This document shows positions 4,819 to 6,044 of a DNA stretch of 6,044 nucleotides, in pieces; the stretch's first letter is position 1; the number at the start of each line of letters is the position of its first letter. Position numbers and translations under genes: made by a program. The notes beneath the pieces were generated by a model that searched no databases, was not told where the DNA came from, and was given only the letters and a program-made list of their open reading frames with translations. Location of the stretch: positions 1 to 6,044 of the forward strand of contig RFJF01000007.1 in the NCBI GenBank assembly GCA_003695455.1, in the 5' to 3' direction. Origin of the DNA: Chloroflexota bacterium (GTDB lineage Bacteria; Chloroflexota; Anaerolineae; 4572-78; J111).

Positions 4819-5577
4819 ATGCATGTTTTTCGCATTTTTTTTACATTGGGAATGTTTGTGGCTGGGGCAGCGCTGCTTGTGGCCGGGCTGATTGCTTCAT
4901 CCGGGGTGTTGCTGGTGGTGGCGTTTGCCGCCATGCTGGTAGCGGCAGTGCTGTTTTTGCTGGTTAAAGGGGCGTTTGCCCTGCTGCAAGGGAGTGGAGA
5001 CGGCGTGAGCATCACTTCCGGCCGGGTTCCGGCATCCATCCGCGGGCCGCTGCGCGAGGCGCGCCAGTACGCCCGGCAAATCAAACGCACCGTACAGCAA
5101 ACAGCGCCGGGGCCAATGAAAGAGCGACTAACCCGCACCGTGCAGCCGGTAGATGAATGGCTGGCAACGTTGCAGCGGCTGGAGCAATCGCTGGCACGGT
5201 TGTACGGCCAGCACAATTTGCCGCGCGAAATGCGCCGCGCCGCCGCCGAAATTGAGCAGTTACGCCGGCGAATGGCCCTGTCTGACGCCGAGGGAGAAGT
5301 GGCGTCGCTGCGGGCGCTGGTCAACAGCAAACGCGCTCACCTGGCTGCGCTTGAGGAGCTGCAAAATTACCACAATCAGGCCGAGTTGAAAATCAGAAAA
5401 ATTGCCAGCGATTTGGGCACTACCCACGCCGAAATGCTGCTGATTACCACCCGCGGCAATTTCAGCGAGAGCCGGTTTCAGCGGCTGGATGAAAGTTTGC
5501 AGGATAACCTGGCCAGCCTGCGCGATATTGTGGCCGTGATGGATGAAATGACCGTCAGCGGTACAGCCGCCCGCTAA
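4819..5577 (+). CDS. Uncharacterised membrane protein: two N-terminal TM segments plus cytoplasmic coiled coil
   Basis: I do not recognise this 252-residue protein. Two closely spaced hydrophobic segments (about 5-26 and 29-56) are rich in Ala, Val and Leu and are joined by a short ASSG turn, giving a helical hairpin. Both termini are probably cytoplasmic, given the basic residues after the second segment. Residues 72-244 are highly charged and heptad-like, with predicted helices at about 75-94, 100-130, 135-153, 156-187 and 186-246. The C-terminal part contains KIRKIASDLGTTHAEMLL (191-208) and RLDESLQDNLASLRDIVAVM (222-241). No catalytic motif was seen. A scaffold, membrane-organising or stress-related role is possible, but nothing in the context establishes it. 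It has its own promoter and is transcribed alone. Its stop codon overlaps the stop of the convergent coaBC-like frame. It is a confident gene of unknown function. Confidence 0.85.
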   Translation: MHVFRIFFTLGMFVAGAALLVAGLIASSGVLLVVAFAAMLVAAVLFLLVKGAFALLQGSGDGVSITSGRVPASIRGPLREARQYARQIKRTVQQTAPGPMKERLTRTVQPVDEWLATLQRLEQSLARLYGQHNLPREMRRAAAEIEQLRRRMALSDAEGEVASLRALVNSKRAHLAALEELQNYHNQAELKIRKIASDLGTTHAEMLLITTRGNFSESRFQRLDESLQDNLASLRDIVAVMDEMTVSGTAAR

Positions 5578-6044
5578 CCGGCCTGCCCGCCGATGAGCGC
5601 CGCCACCCGGTCAAAAATGGCCTCGGCCACGGCGGTTTTTTGCAGCAGCGGCAGCGTTTCTACCGAGCCGTCCCGCCCCAGCAGGGTGACCCGGTTGGTG
5701 TCTGCGCCAAATCCGGCGTCAGCGGCGGTCACATCGTTAGCCACAATCAAATCCAGATTTTTGCGTTCCAGCTTGCCCCGCACATTTTGGAGCAAATTTT
5801 CCGTTTCGGCGGCAAAGCCCACAGTAATTTGCGGGCCGTTTCCCGCCGATTTTTGTTGGGCCACTGCCGCCAGAATATCAACCGTCCGCTCCAGCTCCAG
5901 CGACATTCCGGCAGGCAACGCCAGCCTCATCTGCTGGTCTCGCTCCCGCAACGCAACCACCTGCTGCCGGTAACGCTGTCGCCACCGAAGCCAGCATCCC
6001 GGGATGCCGACGATGAACAGCAGCAGCAGCAGCACAGCCACCAC
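5574..6044 (-). CDS. coaBC: C-terminal part of CoaBC (phosphopantothenate-cysteine ligase domain), partial and with an aberrant upstream part
   Basis: CoaBC makes 4'-phosphopantetheine from phosphopantothenate: the C-terminal CoaB half ligates cysteine and the N-terminal CoaC half decarboxylates. The frame is open to the window edge (156 visible residues), so the start is not seen. Residues 48-156 match the end of CoaB well: SLELERTVDILAAVA, VGFAAETENLL (75-85), KLERKNLDLIVANDV (91-105), GFGADTNRVTLL (111-122) and the terminal LPLL...VAEAIFDRVAALI. The preceding residues do not match. In place of the AAAVADxxP segment and the KIKK motif there is a Leu-rich hydrophobic run (VAVLLLLLFIVGIPG) and a basic Arg/Gln helix to about residue 46. 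Neither alternative frame restores CoaB. This may be a chimeric contig end, a rearranged pseudogene, or a real fusion. Without the lysine motif the visible protein should not be an active ligase. The identity of the C-terminal part is secure. Confidence 0.85.
   Translation of the reverse strand: MVAVLLLLLFIVGIPGCWLRWRQRYRQQVVALRERDQQMRLALPAGMSLELERTVDILAAVAQQKSAGNGPQITVGFAAETENLLQNVRGKLERKNLDLIVANDVTAADAGFGADTNRVTLLGRDGSVETLPLLQKTAVAEAIFDRVAALIGGQAG
6018..6032. repeat. (CAG)5 trinucleotide repeat
   Basis: Five consecutive CAG units next to the window edge encode, on the minus strand, the Leu run in the hydrophobic stretch of the coaBC-like frame. The repeat is short and could be ordinary Leu codon use, but it is the kind of sequence at which assemblies or DNA may misalign. 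Confidence 0.5.

Noticed and set aside
4770..5330. Long minus-strand open frame (186 codons) opposite the two-TM coiled-coil gene
   Set aside because: It is Ser/Arg/Ala-rich low-complexity translation with no domain, antisense to a gene with a clear promoter, ribosome binding site and TM/coiled-coil architecture. GC-biased codons explain the open frame.
5600..5641. Possible terminator for the coiled-coil gene inside the coaBC-like frame (CCGCC...GGCGG followed by T6)
   Set aside because: The stem has only 5 pairs around a 26-nt loop, and the sequence is constrained as CoaB coding sequence; too weak to call.
1..6044. Search for CRISPR arrays, tRNA/rRNA genes, transposases, integrases and direct repeats of attachment-site type
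   Set aside because: No regularly spaced repeats, cloverleaf or CCA-like tRNA patterns, rRNA-like stretches or mobile-element proteins were seen by eye. A covariance-model scan was not possible here.

Overview
This 6,044-bp window looks like a fragment of a Chloroflexota (probably Anaerolineae-like) genome, perhaps a whole metagenomic contig. The taxonomic call is an inference. It rests on protein style: a secreted protein whose DUF11 domain is followed by an 'IFLPIVQ' motif and a PTPTP linker, an HtrA protease with an insert in its PDZ domain, and FHA domains with a 'PDIDL' insert before the SRRH motif. Both ends cut through genes.

Plus strand, 2-3156. A 5'-truncated HtrA-type serine protease ends at 1090. 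A consensus extended -10 sigma70-type promoter (TTGACA, 17 bp, TATACT) follows at 1118-1146. It should drive an 80-90 nt leader containing an 8-bp perfect inverted repeat, then a two-gene operon. The first gene is a tandem FHA-domain protein with an N-terminal cysteine cluster. The second, 13 nt downstream, is a cytoplasmic SUMF1/formylglycine-generating-enzyme-like protein that lacks the two copper-binding cysteines. Together they look like a phosphothreonine-recognition and effector/scaffold module, presumably working with Ser/Thr kinases encoded elsewhere. A strong hairpin with A- and T-runs at 3177-3207 probably terminates this operon and the convergent gene that follows.

Minus strand, 3225-4511. 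This is a secreted or surface protein with a signal peptide, a DUF11 repeat, a proline/threonine linker, and a C-terminal region resembling a concanavalin A-like/LamG jelly roll. The 307-bp divergent spacer 4512-4818 holds an imperfect inverted repeat and a clear extended -10 promoter for the next plus-strand gene, but no gene.

Plus strand, 4819-5577. This is an uncharacterised protein with two N-terminal membrane segments and a cytoplasmic coiled-coil domain. Its stop codon interlocks with that of the convergent minus-strand gene 5574-6044, which carries the C-terminal end of CoaBC (coenzyme A biosynthesis). The upstream part of that reading frame is a Leu-rich membrane-like segment instead of the expected CoaB sequence, so it is either a rearranged or fused gene, or a chimeric contig end.

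No tRNA, rRNA, CRISPR array, transposase or complete mobile element was seen. The strongest candidates for something new are the Cys-cluster/FHA + SUMF1-like pair with its structured leader, and the odd junction at the coaBC end.
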